The notes under the pieces were generated by a model that worked only from the letters and a program-made list of their open reading frames with translations, made no database searches and was not told the DNA's origin. Position numbers and translations under genes: made by a program. DNA of 64,000 nt from Streptomyces sp. R28. Its GTDB lineage: Bacteria; Actinomycetota; Actinomycetes; Streptomycetales; Streptomycetaceae. Each line of letters begins with the position of its first letter. Position 1 is the stretch's first letter. Where the stretch lies: positions 620,001 through 684,000 of the forward strand of contig NZ_CP163439.1 in the NCBI RefSeq assembly GCF_041052385.1. The letters are read 5' to 3'. Shown piece after piece: positions 1 to 11,433 of the stretch.

Positions 1-1
1 C

Positions 2-958
2 TTCTCGATCCACATGTACAGCGTCTACGACACCGCGCAGGAGATCACGGACTACCTGAACGCCTTCGTCAACGCCAAACTGCCCCTCCTCATCGGCGAG
101 TTCGGAGGCCCGGCCGACCAGTACGGCGACCCGGACGAGGACACCATGATGGCCGCCGCGCAACAGCTCCGGCTCGGATACCTGGCGTGGTCCTGGAGCG
201 GCAACACCGACCCGATCCTCGACCTGGCGATCGACTTCGACCCCACGCGGCTCAGCTCCTGGGGCCAGCGGATCTTCAACGGCGCGAACGGCATCGCCGC
301 CACGTCCGAAGAGGCCGCGATCTACTCCTCCGGCGGCGGTGACGCCACTCCCCCGACCACCCCCCGCACGCCTACCGCCTCCGCCGTGACGTCCTCGTCC
401 GTCACCCTGAACTGGACCTCCGCCACCGACGCGAACGGCGTCACGGGCTATGACGTGGTCCGCGTCAACGGCACCACCGAGGCCGCGGCCATCACCACGA
501 CCGGCACCTCCGCCACCGTCACCGGCCTGGCCCCGGCGACCTCCCACACCTTCGCCGTCTACGCCCGCGACGCAGCCGGCAACCGCTCGCAGCGCTCCGG
601 CACGGTGACGGTCACGACGTCCTCCGGCGGCTCGTCCGCGACGTGCGGTGTCGCCTACCGGGTGACGAACGAGTGGCCCGGCGGCTTCCAGGGAGAGATC
701 GTCATCCGCAACACCGGCAGCTCGGCGATCAACGGCTGGACCCTGCGCTGGACCTTCCCGGACAGCCAGCGCATCAGCAACCTGTGGGGCGGCACCGCGA
801 CGCAGAGCGGCGCCGAGGTGAGCGTCGCCTCCGCGTCGTACACGGCGACGATCGCCCCGACGGGCTCGGTCACCCTCGGCTTCACGGCCACGAAGGGGAG
901 CACGAACCCCAAGCCCACGGCCTACACGCTCAACAACTCCGCCTGCCCGCTCAGCTGA
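2..958 (+). CDS. GH5 beta-mannanase, C-terminal part, with FN3 and CBM2
   Basis: The gene begins before the window; frame 2 is open from the first bases. The visible part starts with the end of a GH5 (subfamily 8-like) catalytic barrel, including FSIHMY and LIGEFGG, whose Glu is the expected nucleophile. It continues through the YLAWSWSGN and SSWGQRIFNG segments typical of secreted actinobacterial mannan endo-1,4-beta-mannosidases. A Ser/Thr/Pro linker leads to an FN3 domain (about residues 113-204 of the visible part) and a CBM2 (about 209-313) with a Cys near each end and exposed Trp residues. The product is expected to be exported and to cut mannan while anchored to insoluble polysaccharide. 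The substrate assignment rests on family resemblance. Confidence 0.88.
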   Translation, partial: FSIHMYSVYDTAQEITDYLNAFVNAKLPLLIGEFGGPADQYGDPDEDTMMAAAQQLRLGYLAWSWSGNTDPILDLAIDFDPTRLSSWGQRIFNGANGIAATSEEAAIYSSGGGDATPPTTPRTPTASAVTSSSVTLNWTSATDANGVTGYDVVRVNGTTEAAAITTTGTSATVTGLAPATSHTFAVYARDAAGNRSQRSGTVTVTTSSGGSSATCGVAYRVTNEWPGGFQGEIVIRNTGSSAINGWTLRWTFPDSQRISNLWGGTATQSGAEVSVASASYTATIAPTGSVTLGFTATKGSTNPKPTAYTLNNSACPLS

Positions 959-978
959 CCCACCCCGGCACCGCACCT

Positions 979-1012
979 CCTTGGCGTCCTGTGTCGGCGC
1001 AGGGCGCCAAGG
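979..1012. terminator. Hairpin between convergent genes
   Basis: CCTTGGCG (979-986) pairs perfectly with CGCCAAGG (1005-1012) across an 18-base loop. It lies between the GH5 stop and the convergent SDR stop and may serve both strands. There is no T-tract, as is usual for Streptomyces. Confidence 0.5.
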
Positions 1013-1023
1013 CGGTCGGGTGA

Positions 1024-1767
1024 TCAGGCGACCATGCCGCCGTTGACGTAGATGGTCTGGCCGTTGACCCACCGGCCGCGTCCGGCGAGGAGGGAGATGA
1101 CCTCGACTATGTCGTCAGGCGTGCCGAGCCGCTCGAGCGGGTTCATCCTGGCCATGGTGTCGATCGTTTCCTCGTCCTTGCCGTCGAGGAACAGTGCAGT
1201 GGCGGTGGGGCCGGGGGCCACCGCGTTGACGGTGATGTCCCGGCCCCGCAGTTCCTTCGCCAGGACGAGGCTGATGGCATCGACGGCGCCCTTACTGGCC
1301 GCGTAGGCGGCGTAGGTCGGCAGGCCGAGCTTGGTGACGGACGTGGACAGGTTGATGACGGCGCCGCCGGAGCGGCCATGGCGGGCTGCCTGCTGGTTGA
1401 CGACGAAGGTGCCGCGGATGTTGGTGCGGTGCATGCGGTCCAGGACGTCGAGGTCGAGGGAGGCCAGCGGAGCCAGCGCCATCATGCCCGCGGAGTTGAC
1501 GACGACGTCCACGCCGCCGAACTCGGCGATCACGCTGTCGAACACCGCCGCCACCGCCTGTTCGTCGGCGACGTCGGCCTGGTAGGCCGCGGCAACGCCA
1601 CCGGCCTCGCGGATCGCGGCGACCGCGTTGTCGGCCTCCGTCTTGTTGCCCGCATAGACGACCGCCACGCTCTGGCCGTCCGCCGCCAGTCGCTCGGCGA
1701 CCGCACGGCCGATCCCGCGCGAGCCTCCGGTGACGATCGCGACGCGCTGCTCCGGTGTGGTGCTCAT
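1024..1767 (-). CDS. SDR family oxidoreductase
   Basis: A 247-residue short-chain dehydrogenase/reductase, the usual length for the classical family. It shows the NAD(P)-binding TGGSRGIG near the N-terminus, NSAG in place of NNAG, and the catalytic YxxxK in YAAYAASKGAVD with an upstream Ser. The C-terminus ends in the common VNGQTIYVNGG pattern. The ATG at 1767 is preferred over longer in-frame starts because GGGAG precedes it at good spacing and the longer N-terminus is not SDR-like. It is divergent from a TetR gene and is probably its target. The substrate cannot be told from the sequence. Confidence 0.9.
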   Translation of the reverse strand: MSTTPEQRVAIVTGGSRGIGRAVAERLAADGQSVAVVYAGNKTEADNAVAAIREAGGVAAAYQADVADEQAVAAVFDSVIAEFGGVDVVVNSAGMMALAPLASLDLDVLDRMHRTNIRGTFVVNQQAARHGRSGGAVINLSTSVTKLGLPTYAAYAASKGAVDAISLVLAKELRGRDITVNAVAPGPTATALFLDGKDEETIDTMARMNPLERLGTPDDIVEVISLLAGRGRWVNGQTIYVNGGMVA

Positions 1768-1823
1768 GCTGTGCTCCCTCATGTCCGCGGCCTCGCCACC
1801 CGCCGCCTCCGCCACTGTTTCCA

Positions 1824-1888
1824 TTGATAACGATACACCGATTCCATCGATACGCAACCGCTGATATCAAGAGTTCGTTATCATCGAT
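1824..1888. promoter_or_regulatory. Candidate TetR operator pair between SDR and tetR
   Basis: The divergent intergenic region is unusually AT-rich for the window. It carries TTGATAACGAT (1824-1834) and GTTATCATCGAT (1877-1888), which contain the same GATAAC/GTTATC element in opposite orientation. GATAC and ATCGAT repeats lie between. This is the usual arrangement for a TetR repressor controlling itself and a divergent gene. The operator role is inferred. Confidence 0.45.
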
Positions 1889-1890
1889 TC

Positions 1891-2637
1891 GTGGCAGATC
1901 GAGCAGAGTCCCGAGCGGACCTCAAGAAGAGACTCGTCGCGGCCGCCGCGGACCTGTTGGTCGCGGAAGGCAGGGACGCCGTGACCACGCGCGCGGTCAG
2001 CACCGCGGCAGGCGTCCACCCGCCGACCATCTACCGCCTCTTCGGTGACATGGACGGCCTGTTGGCGGCGACCGCCGCCGACGGCTTCACCCGGTACCTG
2101 AAGCAGAAGAGCTCCCGGGCACCGTCCGCGGATCCCGTCGACGACCTGCGGGCCGGCTGGGACATGCACATCGAGTTCGGCCTCGGCAACCCGGCGCACT
2201 ACCTGCTCATGTACGGCCGACCGCAGCCGGGCGGTGAGTCCGACGCCGCCAAGGAAGCACAGCACCTGCTGCGCGAGATCCTGGAGCGCGTCGCCAGAGC
2301 GGGGCGCCTGACGATCCCCGTCGAGCGGGCGGCCCAGATGGTCCACGGGGCCGGCATGGGGGTCACCTTCGCCCTCCTGGCACTCGAGCCCGAAGAGCGT
2401 GACCTCGGCGTGTCGACCCAGACGCGCGAGGCCGTCATCGCGGCCGTCACGACGACGGCGGCCGACACGGACGACAACGACCTGCCCCCCGCCCCGGACA
2501 GCGCGCGTGAGGCGCGCCGCCGGGTACTGGCTCTCCGTTCGATTCTGGACGACATACCGGCCACGTACACCCGCGGAGAGCGCATGCTCCTCGAGGAACT
2601 GCTCGACCGGGCGGGTCTCGATCCGGCGGAGGGGTGA
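1891..2637 (+). CDS. TetR family transcriptional regulator
   Basis: A 248-residue protein starting at GTG. The N-terminal helix-turn-helix is recognisable (residues about 10-55): KKRLVAAAADLLVAEG, then VTTRAVSTAAGVHPPTIYR ending near LFGDMDGL, as in TetR domains. The remainder is a helical ligand-binding and dimerisation domain of the TetR_C type with no recognisable ligand signature. It is divergent from the SDR gene with a repeated GATAAC/GTTATC element between them, so SDR and self-repression is the likely role. The C-terminal tail is slightly longer than average. Confidence 0.88.
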   Translation: MADRAESRADLKKRLVAAAADLLVAEGRDAVTTRAVSTAAGVHPPTIYRLFGDMDGLLAATAADGFTRYLKQKSSRAPSADPVDDLRAGWDMHIEFGLGNPAHYLLMYGRPQPGGESDAAKEAQHLLREILERVARAGRLTIPVERAAQMVHGAGMGVTFALLALEPEERDLGVSTQTREAVIAAVTTTAADTDDNDLPPAPDSAREARRRVLALRSILDDIPATYTRGERMLLEELLDRAGLDPAEG

Positions 2638-2795
2638 GCGGGCCGCGTCGCGGCGCCGGCGGTCCCGACACCTACCGGGAAACGGCTGGCCATGGGTCTG
2701 CCGCAGGAGGCAACCTGGACGAGAGCGGAAGCGTCTTTCGTGTGAGAACACGAAGGGCCGGCCCGCGTGCCGACGACAGGAACGAGGGTGACGCG

Positions 2796-3050
2796 ATGAG
2801 CGACAAGGCCCGCAAGCTGTTCGAGGCACTCGACCTCGACGAGAACGGAACCCTGACCCGCGAAGAGGTGATCATCGCCCTGCGGACGAAGGGCCCGTCT
2901 CTGGCCGCGTCGGGAGATCTGCCCGTCTGGGCGGTGGGGGACGAGAACGCCTCCTCCGCCCTGTTCGACGCCGCCGACCAGAACGGCGACGAGGTACTCA
3001 CCCTGGAGGAGTTCGCGGCAGTGGTGGACCGCCGTTTCGGCTGGGCCTGA
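2796..3050 (+). CDS. EF-hand calcium-binding protein
   Basis: An 84-residue acidic protein with two EF-hands. The first loop, DLDENGTLTREE, is fully canonical (D-x-D-x-N-G-x-L-x-x-x-E). The second, DQNGDEVLTLEE, keeps acidic or amide ligands at positions 1, 3, 5 and 12 but has Glu at position 6 where Gly is normal. The ATG at 2796 follows GAGGGTG; upstream extensions are Arg-rich and not EF-hand-like. It resembles the small calerythrin/calmodulin-like proteins of streptomycetes, thought to buffer or sense Ca2+ in the cytoplasm. No membrane segment or signal peptide is present. Confidence 0.88.
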   Translation: MSDKARKLFEALDLDENGTLTREEVIIALRTKGPSLAASGDLPVWAVGDENASSALFDAADQNGDEVLTLEEFAAVVDRRFGWA

Positions 3051-3426
3051 GACCGTTTCAGAACGGTTCCCGGTGTACGTGAGTCACGCGCAGCAGCGGA
3101 TGGACGACGTACGCCCAAGTGGTCGCGCACGGCGACTTCCCCGGTGCGGGCGTGCGGACCTGGTGGGCCGTACGTCGTCGCTGAAGACGTCGCCACCGTC
3201 GAGAAAACGCGTCCGCGTAAGGTGATTGACCGGTGCCGACATGAGTGACGATCCCGTTCTCCGCCCTGCGGCATCCGGCACTCGCCGACGCTCGCGTGCT
3301 GCCGTAGCAGGTGGCCTGCGGGGCTTCAAGAGCGCCCTGGCGAGGCCGCGATCACAGACGCGGGGAGGGAAAGGTCACAGCCGTGCCCTCTGCTGCTCCT
3401 TTGTTGATCTGCCCTAGCATCCGAGC
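3051..3426. other. Intergenic region before mutA
   Basis: No credible gene. A short hairpin, ACCGTT/AACGGT (3052-3067), lies just after the EF-hand stop. An imperfect long inverted repeat has GACGTACG near 3102 and CGTACGTC near 3171. No cobalamin riboswitch core was recognised despite the B12-dependent enzyme downstream. Confidence 0.4.
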
Positions 3427-5228
3427 ATGACGGTCCTGCCTGACGACGGGCTCTCCCTGGCCGCCGAGTTCCCGGAAGCGACACATGAGCAGTGGCAGCA
3501 CCTCGTAGAGGGCGTCCTGCGCAAGTCGGGCAAGGAAGTCTCGGGAGACGCCGCGGAGAACGCCCTGTCCACGCTGTTGGAGGACGGGCTCCCCACCCGC
3601 CCCCTGTACACCGCGCGCGACGCCGCGCCCGACCCCGGCCTGCCCGGCTTCGCCCCGTTCGTACGCGGCGGCCGGCCCGAAGGCAACACCACGGGAGGCT
3701 GGGACGTACGCCAGCGGCACGCGGCGGCCGACGGCAGCGCCGTCCTGACCGACCTGGAGAACGGCGTCACCTCGCTGTGGCTGGCCGTCGGCGACTTCGG
3801 CATCCCGGTCTCCTCGCTCACCTCGGTGCTCGACGGCGTGTACCTCGACCTGGCGCCGGTGGTTCTCGAAGCGGGCACCGAAGTGGAGCCCGCCGCACGG
3901 GAGTTGCTGCGCGTCGTCGAGGAACGGGGCGTGGCGCCGGAGGCGGTGCGCGGCAACCTGGGCGCCGATCCGCTGGGGCACGAGGCCCGCACCGGGCAGT
4001 CGTACGACATGGCGCAGGTGGCCGGGCTCGCCCGGCAGTGCACGGACGCCTACCCGGGCCTGCGCGCGCTGACCGTGGACGCGCTGCCGTACCACGAGGC
4101 GGGCGGTTCGGCGGCTCAGGAGCTGGGCTGCTCGCTGGCGACCGGCGTGGCGTACCTGCGGGATCTGACCGAGGCCGGGCTGAGCGTCGCTGAGGCGTGC
4201 GCCCAGCTGGAGTTCCGGTACTCGGCGACCGCCGACCAGTTCCTGACCGTGGCCAAACTGCGCGCGGCCCGCCGGCTGTGGTCGCGGGTCGCCGAGGTGT
4301 GCGGGGCTCCGGGGCAGCAGGTGCAGCACGCCGTCACCTCCACGGTGATGATGACGCCGCGCGACCCGTGGGTGAACATGCTGCGCGCGACGGTGGCCAC
4401 GCTGGCCGCCGGGGTGGGCGGCGCCGACGCGGTGACCGTGCTGCCGTTCGATCACGTGCTGGGCCTGCCGGACGCGTTCGCGCGCCGGATCGCCCGCAAC
4501 ACCTCCACGATCCTCATCGAGGAGTCGCACCTGTCCCGGGTGATCGACCCGGCTGGCGGCTCCTGGTACGTGGAGCGGCTCACCGACGAACTCGCCCACG
4601 CGGGCTGGGAGTTCTTCCAGGGCATCGAGAAGGCCGGCGGTCAGGCCGCCGCGCTGCGTTCGGGAATGGTCGGCGAGCGGCTGGCCGAGACCTGGTCCGT
4701 GCGCAGCGCGAAGCTCGCGGGGCGCCGCGAACCGGTCACCGGGGTCAGCGAGTTCCCGCATCTGGCCGAGAAGCCGGTGGTGCGCGAGCCCGCGCCCGAG
4801 CCGCCGTCCGGCGGGCTGCCGCGGGTGCGGCGCGACGAGGCGTTCGAGGCGCTGCGCGCCCGATCCGACGCCCACCTCGCGGCGACCGGCTCCCGGCCGC
4901 GGGTGTATCTGGCCGCGCTCGGCCCGGCCGCCGCGCACACCGCCCGGCTCACCTTCGCCTCCAACCTCTTCCAGGCGGGCGGCATCGAGCCCGTCACCGA
5001 GGGTTCCTTCGCGGACAGCGGGGCGCGTGAGGTCTGCCTGTGCTCCAGCGACGCGCTGTACGAGGAGCAGGCGGACTCCGTCGCCGCCGAACTGCGGGCG
5101 GCGGGCGCCGAGCACGTGTTCCTCGCCGGCCGCCCCGGGCAGTACTCCGGAGTCGACAGCTACGTCTTCGCGGGCTGCGACGCCGTCGCCGTGCTCGCCG
5201 CCACCCTCGACCGCATGGGAGCGTCGTG

Positions 5229-5229
<1 letters not shown>
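3427..5229 (+). CDS. mutA: Methylmalonyl-CoA mutase small subunit
   Basis: The 600-residue beta subunit of heterodimeric methylmalonyl-CoA mutase, which interconverts (R)-methylmalonyl-CoA and succinyl-CoA with the large subunit. Residues about 30-460 form a mutase TIM-barrel-like domain ([61 protein letters not shown]). The C-terminal flavodoxin-like region lacks the DxHxxG cobalamin motif, as expected for this subunit. In Streptomyces the enzyme supplies methylmalonyl-CoA for polyketides or catabolises propionyl-CoA. The stop codon overlaps the mutB start by one base, so translation is coupled. Confidence 0.95.
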
Positions 5230-7399
<2,170 letters not shown>

Positions 7400-7403
<4 letters not shown>

Positions 7404-8395
7404 TCGATCTTGACACCTATGTGAAGGGCGTACTGGACGGCAAGCGGGCGCTCGTCGCCCGCGCGATCACCCTCGTGGAGTCGACCCGTCCGCAACACCG
7501 CGCCCTGGCGCAGAAGTTGCTGACCGAGCTGCTGCCGCACAGCGGCAGGGCTCGGCGGATCGGCGTCAGTGGGGTGCCGGGCGTGGGCAAGTCGACGTTC
7601 ATCGACGCGTTCGGCACGATGCTGACCGGGCTCGGGCATCGGGTGGCCGTGCTGGCCGTCGATCCGTCGTCGAGCCGTACGGGCGGTTCGATCCTCGGCG
7701 ACAAGACGCGGATGGAACGGCTGGCCGTCGACCCGGCGGCCTTCGTGCGGCCCTCCCCCACCGCGGGGACACTCGGCGGGGTCGCGAAGGCCACGCGTGA
7801 GTCCATCGTCGTGATGGAGGCCGCCGGTTACGACGTGGTGCTGGTCGAGACGGTCGGCGTGGGACAGTCGGAGACGGCCGTGGCGAACATGGTCGACACG
7901 TTTTTGCTGCTCACGCTTGCCCGCACCGGCGACCAGCTGCAGGGCATCAAGAAGGGTGTCCTGGAGCTGGCCGACGTGATCGCCGTGAACAAGGCGGACG
8001 GCCCGCACGAGCGTGACGCCCGCGCCGCCGCGCGCGAACTGGCGGGCGCGCTGCGGCTGATGCACGGCAGGGACGCGTTCTGGACGCCGCCGGTGCTCAG
8101 TTGCAGCGCGCGCGAGTCGGCCGGCCTCGACGTGCTCTGGGAGCGGGTGGAGCAGCACCGCACCCTGCTGGACTCCGCCGGGCGGCTCGCAGCCAGACGG
8201 CGGGACCAACAGGTCGACTGGACCTGGACCATGGTCCGCGACGAACTCCTGGACCGCCTGCACGCCGACCCCACGGTACGGGCGCTGGCCCCCGACCTGG
8301 AACGGCGGGTCAGAGAGGGCGAGTTGACGGCGACGCTGGCGGCGGAACGGATTCTGGGGGCGTTCGGCGGGGAGAGCGACACGAGCCCGTCCTGA
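7400..8395 (+). CDS. meaB: MeaB/ArgK family GTPase, mutase chaperone
   Basis: A 331-residue G3E-type GTPase. GVPGVGKST (P-loop) lies near residue 55, followed by [20 protein letters not shown], the [10 protein letters not shown] switch region and the VNKADG guanine-specificity motif. MeaB proteins gate adenosylcobalamin delivery to methylmalonyl-CoA mutase and protect or rescue the enzyme. The GTG start overlaps the mutB stop by four bases, which supports this specific role over the older name of arginine/ornithine transport ATPase. The length is typical. Confidence 0.95.
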
Positions 8396-8396
8396 C

Positions 8397-8525
8397 CGAC
8401 CGATGCCCTCCAGAGCCACCTCGTGGTAGTCCCACACCGGAACGTGGTCCGTGAACCCGTACAGCGCCCACGCCTGCCCGCGTGACCAGCACGACGTGGC
8501 GCTGTCCTCCTGACCGCCGGTGCCG
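8397..8525 (-). pseudogene. Relic of a GH88 unsaturated glucuronyl hydrolase
   Basis: In one minus-strand frame the intergenic DNA reads EDSATSCWSRGQAWALYGFT, then HVPVWDYHEVALEG. SRGQAWALYGF is a hallmark of the GH88/GH105-type unsaturated uronyl hydrolases. The reading has no plausible start or remaining domain. Beyond it the frame becomes antisense to meaB on one side and to the sigma-CAP gene on the other. It is therefore a short leftover of a carbohydrate gene, consistent with other polysaccharide genes in the window. Confidence 0.55.
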
Positions 8526-8543
8526 CGCAGGCAGCCCTCGACT

Positions 8544-10181
8544 TCACTGCTTGGCGCCGAAGTCCTGGGTCCACCATGGGCCGCCCGCACCGTCATGGAT
8601 GCCGACGCCGATGTCCTTGAACGAGCAGTTGAGGATGTTGGCGCGGTGGCCTGGGCTGTTCATCCAGGCGTCCATCACCGCCTCCGGGGTCTGCTGGCCC
8701 TGGGCGATGTTCTCGCCGTACGTGGACCAGGTGTAGCCCGCGGCGGTGATGCGCTGCCCGGGGTCGGCGCCATCCGGGTTGGTGTGGTCGAAGAAGTCGC
8801 GGGCGTCCATGTCCTCGGAGTGGCCCAGTGCGGCCTGGTTCAGCTGCGGGTCCTCGTCGAGGGGACCGCAGCCGGCGTTTGCCCGTTCCTTGTTCACCAG
8901 GGCGACCACCTGCGCGACGGCGCCCGTCGGGGACGGCTGTGCCAGTGGGGTGCTGGACGCGCTCCGAGTCGGCCGAGTGGATGGTGAGGGAGTCGGCACG
9001 CTCTTCCTGGTCGGGCGTGGGGTCTTGGAGGGGCTCGGCTTCTTCGATGGTGATGCGGACGGGGACGGGGACTTCGAGACGGGCGGGGAGGTCTCGACGA
9101 GGCTGGGTTCCGCGAGGTCCACCGAGGGAGCGCCGGCGGTCCGTACGGCGGTCGCCTCCTCCTTCCCCGTCCCGGGATCCGTGTCGAAGTACCACAGCCC
9201 GCCCCCTGCCACGCAGGCCGCCACGACGGCACCTCCGACTGCTCGGCGGCGGATGCGCCGGCGTCGACGGGCCTCACTGCGGGAGGTGGCCCGGCCGCGC
9301 CCGCCGCCCTGTCCGGATCCCCGGCCCGATCTGCCCCGGCCGCCCGACGCGGGCAGCCGGGACGCCGAGCCGGCCATGGCCATCCCGCCGGAGGCCGAGA
9401 GCACCCTCTCCACCAGGGCGGGCGCCGCGGCGACCAGCGCCAGACCGGCCAGCAGCCCCTCCGCGGGCATCAACCCGCTCCACAATCCTGAGCAATGCGC
9501 GCAACCACGGGCATGCCGGGCTATTCGCTTGCGCCACAGCGCCGAGGGTCGACCGTCCCAGGGCACCAGCACACCCCGCAGTTCCTCGCAGCGTGGCCGG
9601 GCGTCGAGCGCCCGCACCACCACGCGGGCCGCCTCCAGTTGCGCCTTCATCCGCTGCACCCGGACCGCCGTGTGCTGCGGCGACAGCTCCAGGGCCTCGG
9701 CCACCTCGGACCGGGTCAGCTCACCGGCGCACTCCAGCCACCAGAGCGACAACAGGCCCCGGTCGTCGGGCTCCAGCCAGCGGGTCGCCCGTGCGGTCTC
9801 CTGTCTCTGCCCGGACAACTGGAGCTGGACCATCGTCAGGTCCACGAAGTCGGCACCCGGATCCGCGAGGTCCTGGGCCTCCTCGACGGCGCCCGGGGCC
9901 GACTGCCGAGCGTGCCAGTGCGCCCGTACCTGGTTCATCGCGATGGCCACGAGCCAGGAGCGGAAGCTCTCGGGGTCACGCAGTCCGCCCAGCGCGTCGA
10001 GGGCACGGAGCATGGTGTCCTGCACCACGTCGTCGACGTCGACCGAGCCGTTCAGAGCCCGGCCCACGACGTTGTAGACCAGCGGAAGGTAGGAGCTGAC
10101 CAGGGCGTCCTGAGCCTTCGGATCGCCGTTCCGGGCAGCGACCACCAGCCCCGCCGACTCCCTCGTGCGCTCTGTACTCAT
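8544..10181 (-). CDS. ECF-like sigma factor fused to Zn motif, TM helix and CAP/SCP domain
   Basis: A 545-residue fusion. Residues about 15-90 are sigma region 2 (VDVDDVVQDTMLRALDALGG). About 130-190 are region 4, ending in QHTAVRVQRMKAQLEAARV. Next comes HARGCAHC, an HxxxCxxC motif as in zinc anti-sigma domains, then basic Arg clusters, one membrane helix (about 310-325, GGAVVAACVAGGGLWYF) and a long Pro/Ser/Thr linker. A C-terminal CAP/SCP domain (about 415-545) includes GHSEDMDARDFFDHTN, YGENIAQG and GHRANILNC. This predicts a membrane-held sigma factor with an extracellular CAP sensor. The ATG at 10181 follows AGGGAAG; a TTG one codon earlier is less likely. No separate anti-sigma gene is adjacent. 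Confidence 0.9.
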   Translation of the reverse strand: MSTERTRESAGLVVAARNGDPKAQDALVSSYLPLVYNVVGRALNGSVDVDDVVQDTMLRALDALGGLRDPESFRSWLVAIAMNQVRAHWHARQSAPGAVEEAQDLADPGADFVDLTMVQLQLSGQRQETARATRWLEPDDRGLLSLWWLECAGELTRSEVAEALELSPQHTAVRVQRMKAQLEAARVVVRALDARPRCEELRGVLVPWDGRPSALWRKRIARHARGCAHCSGLWSGLMPAEGLLAGLALVAAAPALVERVLSASGGMAMAGSASRLPASGGRGRSGRGSGQGGGRGRATSRSEARRRRRIRRRAVGGAVVAACVAGGGLWYFDTDPGTGKEEATAVRTAGAPSVDLAEPSLVETSPPVSKSPSPSASPSKKPSPSKTPRPTRKSVPTPSPSTRPTRSASSTPLAQPSPTGAVAQVVALVNKERANAGCGPLDEDPQLNQAALGHSEDMDARDFFDHTNPDGADPGQRITAAGYTWSTYGENIAQGQQTPEAVMDAWMNSPGHRANILNCSFKDIGVGIHDGAGGPWWTQDFGAKQ

Positions 10182-10528
10182 CAAAAACTTCCCTGTCCTC
10201 GACGCCGAACGATGCTGTCCGATACATGGGGGATCGATCGGTGGGCCCGGGATAACAGTTCTTCGGACGCATGTTCCACGAGAGACTCACGGGCCCGGTC
10301 GGGCGGCGCAATGGGGAAAGTCACATCGAGGGGGCTGAGCGTTTCGACGCGTCGACATCGGACTTCCGGCCTGTCCGCGTACGCCCCTCCTCGTCACACT
10401 TCGCGTCCTATGTCGGTGACGCCACGTCTCGTGGGTCACGGCCCGCTTCTCGCTCATCGGCGGGCGGCTCACGTCGCCACACCGCGAGCCAGGTGGCGTC
10501 ACGGCCGCGCCAGTCGTGAGCGATCCGC
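10182..10528. other. Intergenic region upstream of the sigma-CAP gene
   Basis: No convincing gene on either strand. It must contain the promoter of the minus-strand sigma-CAP gene, but I could not assign -35 and -10 elements. Confidence 0.3.
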
Positions 10529-10785
10529 GTGCCTCCCATGAGGGAACCCGAGCGGCCAAAAGGGGCGGCTGTCGGGATCTCCGGCGCCGCCTCCGGCACC
10601 AACACCTTCGCCACCCTGACCGGCATGGCCCGCGGGAACGACACCAGTCACGCCGACATCGTCGTGTTCACCCTCGCCGAGGGCGACGAGCAACAGACCG
10701 TCAAGCAGCTGGAGAAGCTGCGTCGACAGGGGGCTGGCCGCGGCAGGAGATCCTGGACAAGATCCGGGCCCCGCTCACCTCATGA
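10529..10785 (+). pseudogene. Frameshifted relic of an unidentified gene
   Basis: One frame reads TLTGMARGNDTSHADIVVFT, then LAEGDEQQTVKQLEKLRRQG. A second frame continues with QEILDKIRAPLTS and stops at a TGA overlapping the next ATG. The two halves look like one small soluble protein split by a frameshift near 10735, coupled to the MFS relic. The family is not recognised. Confidence 0.4.
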
Positions 10786-11330
10786 CCGACACCGTCACGC
10801 CCCGCCGACCTCGCGGAGCCCGCGCGCCCCGGTTGCGTCGCGTGCTCGGGCTTCCGGATACTCGCGGCCACGACCCGTTCCTCACCGGCAACCCTCATCG
10901 ACTCCCTCGGCAACGGCATGGTCCTGCCGCTCGGCCTGCTCTGCTTCACGACCCCGCGCGATCTGCCCCTCGCCGCCGTAGGAGCTGCCGTGACCGTGGG
11001 CCAGTTGACCGCCCTGCCCGTCGCCTTCGCCGCCGGCCGGTTCATGGACCGGCACGGCCCGAAGCACCTCAGCGTCGCCGCCGGCGTCGTCAGCGCCGCC
11101 GGATTTCTCTCCTTCCTCCTCGCCGAGCGCCCTTGGCAGATCGCCGACGCCTCCTTCTGGTGCAGTCCGGCATCAACGCCTACTACACGGCCCAGCGCAC
11201 GCTGATCCTGCATGCCGCACCGGCCGCGGAGACGCGCGGTCCGCATCGGCGTCGGCGTCGGGGCGCTGCCGGCGGCCGGCGCGCTCGCCTGTTCGGCACG
11301 AACGTCCTGACGTGGCTCGTCGCTGCACGC
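10782..11330 (+). pseudogene. MFS transporter relic with multiple frameshifts
   Basis: Recognisable MFS segments occur in successive frames. The N-terminus MTDTVTPRRPRGARAPRLRR runs to HDPFLT. After an extra base near 10890 it continues as TLIDSLGNGMVLPLGLL, AVTVGQLTALPVAFAAGRFM and DRHGPKHLSVAAG, which contains the loop 2-3 motif. After about 11155 another frame gives VQSGINAYYTAQRTLILHAA. Past 11240 the similarity becomes short and patchy. Only the first third to half of a transporter remains, so the gene is not functional. Confidence 0.7.
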
Positions 11331-11433
11331 CGGGATGAAGGCCATCGAGGCCAAGCGCCTGCGCGGTGCGCGTGTCAGCGGGCTGTACGCCCTGTATGAC
11401 ACGCGCACGGGCGCCTCACCCGCGACGACGCTC

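Noticed and set aside
3051..3426. Cobalamin riboswitch before the mutase genes
   Set aside because: The expected conserved core (GCCACTG-like box and surrounding helices) was not seen in the 376 bases.
3352..5115. A 587-codon minus-strand frame opposite mutA
   Set aside because: Same reason: low-complexity translation with no start signals and a strong gene on the other strand.
8746..10099. Long plus-strand open frames of over 400 codons opposite the sigma-CAP gene
   Set aside because: They are antisense mirrors of a GC-rich gene, with Arg/Pro/Ser-rich translations, no ribosome-binding site and no family motif.
10408..10644. Minus-strand frame with GTRIAHDWRGRDATWLAVWR
   Set aside because: It looks briefly protein-like but GC3 is mixed and no start signal or family was found; it is left as part of the intergenic region.
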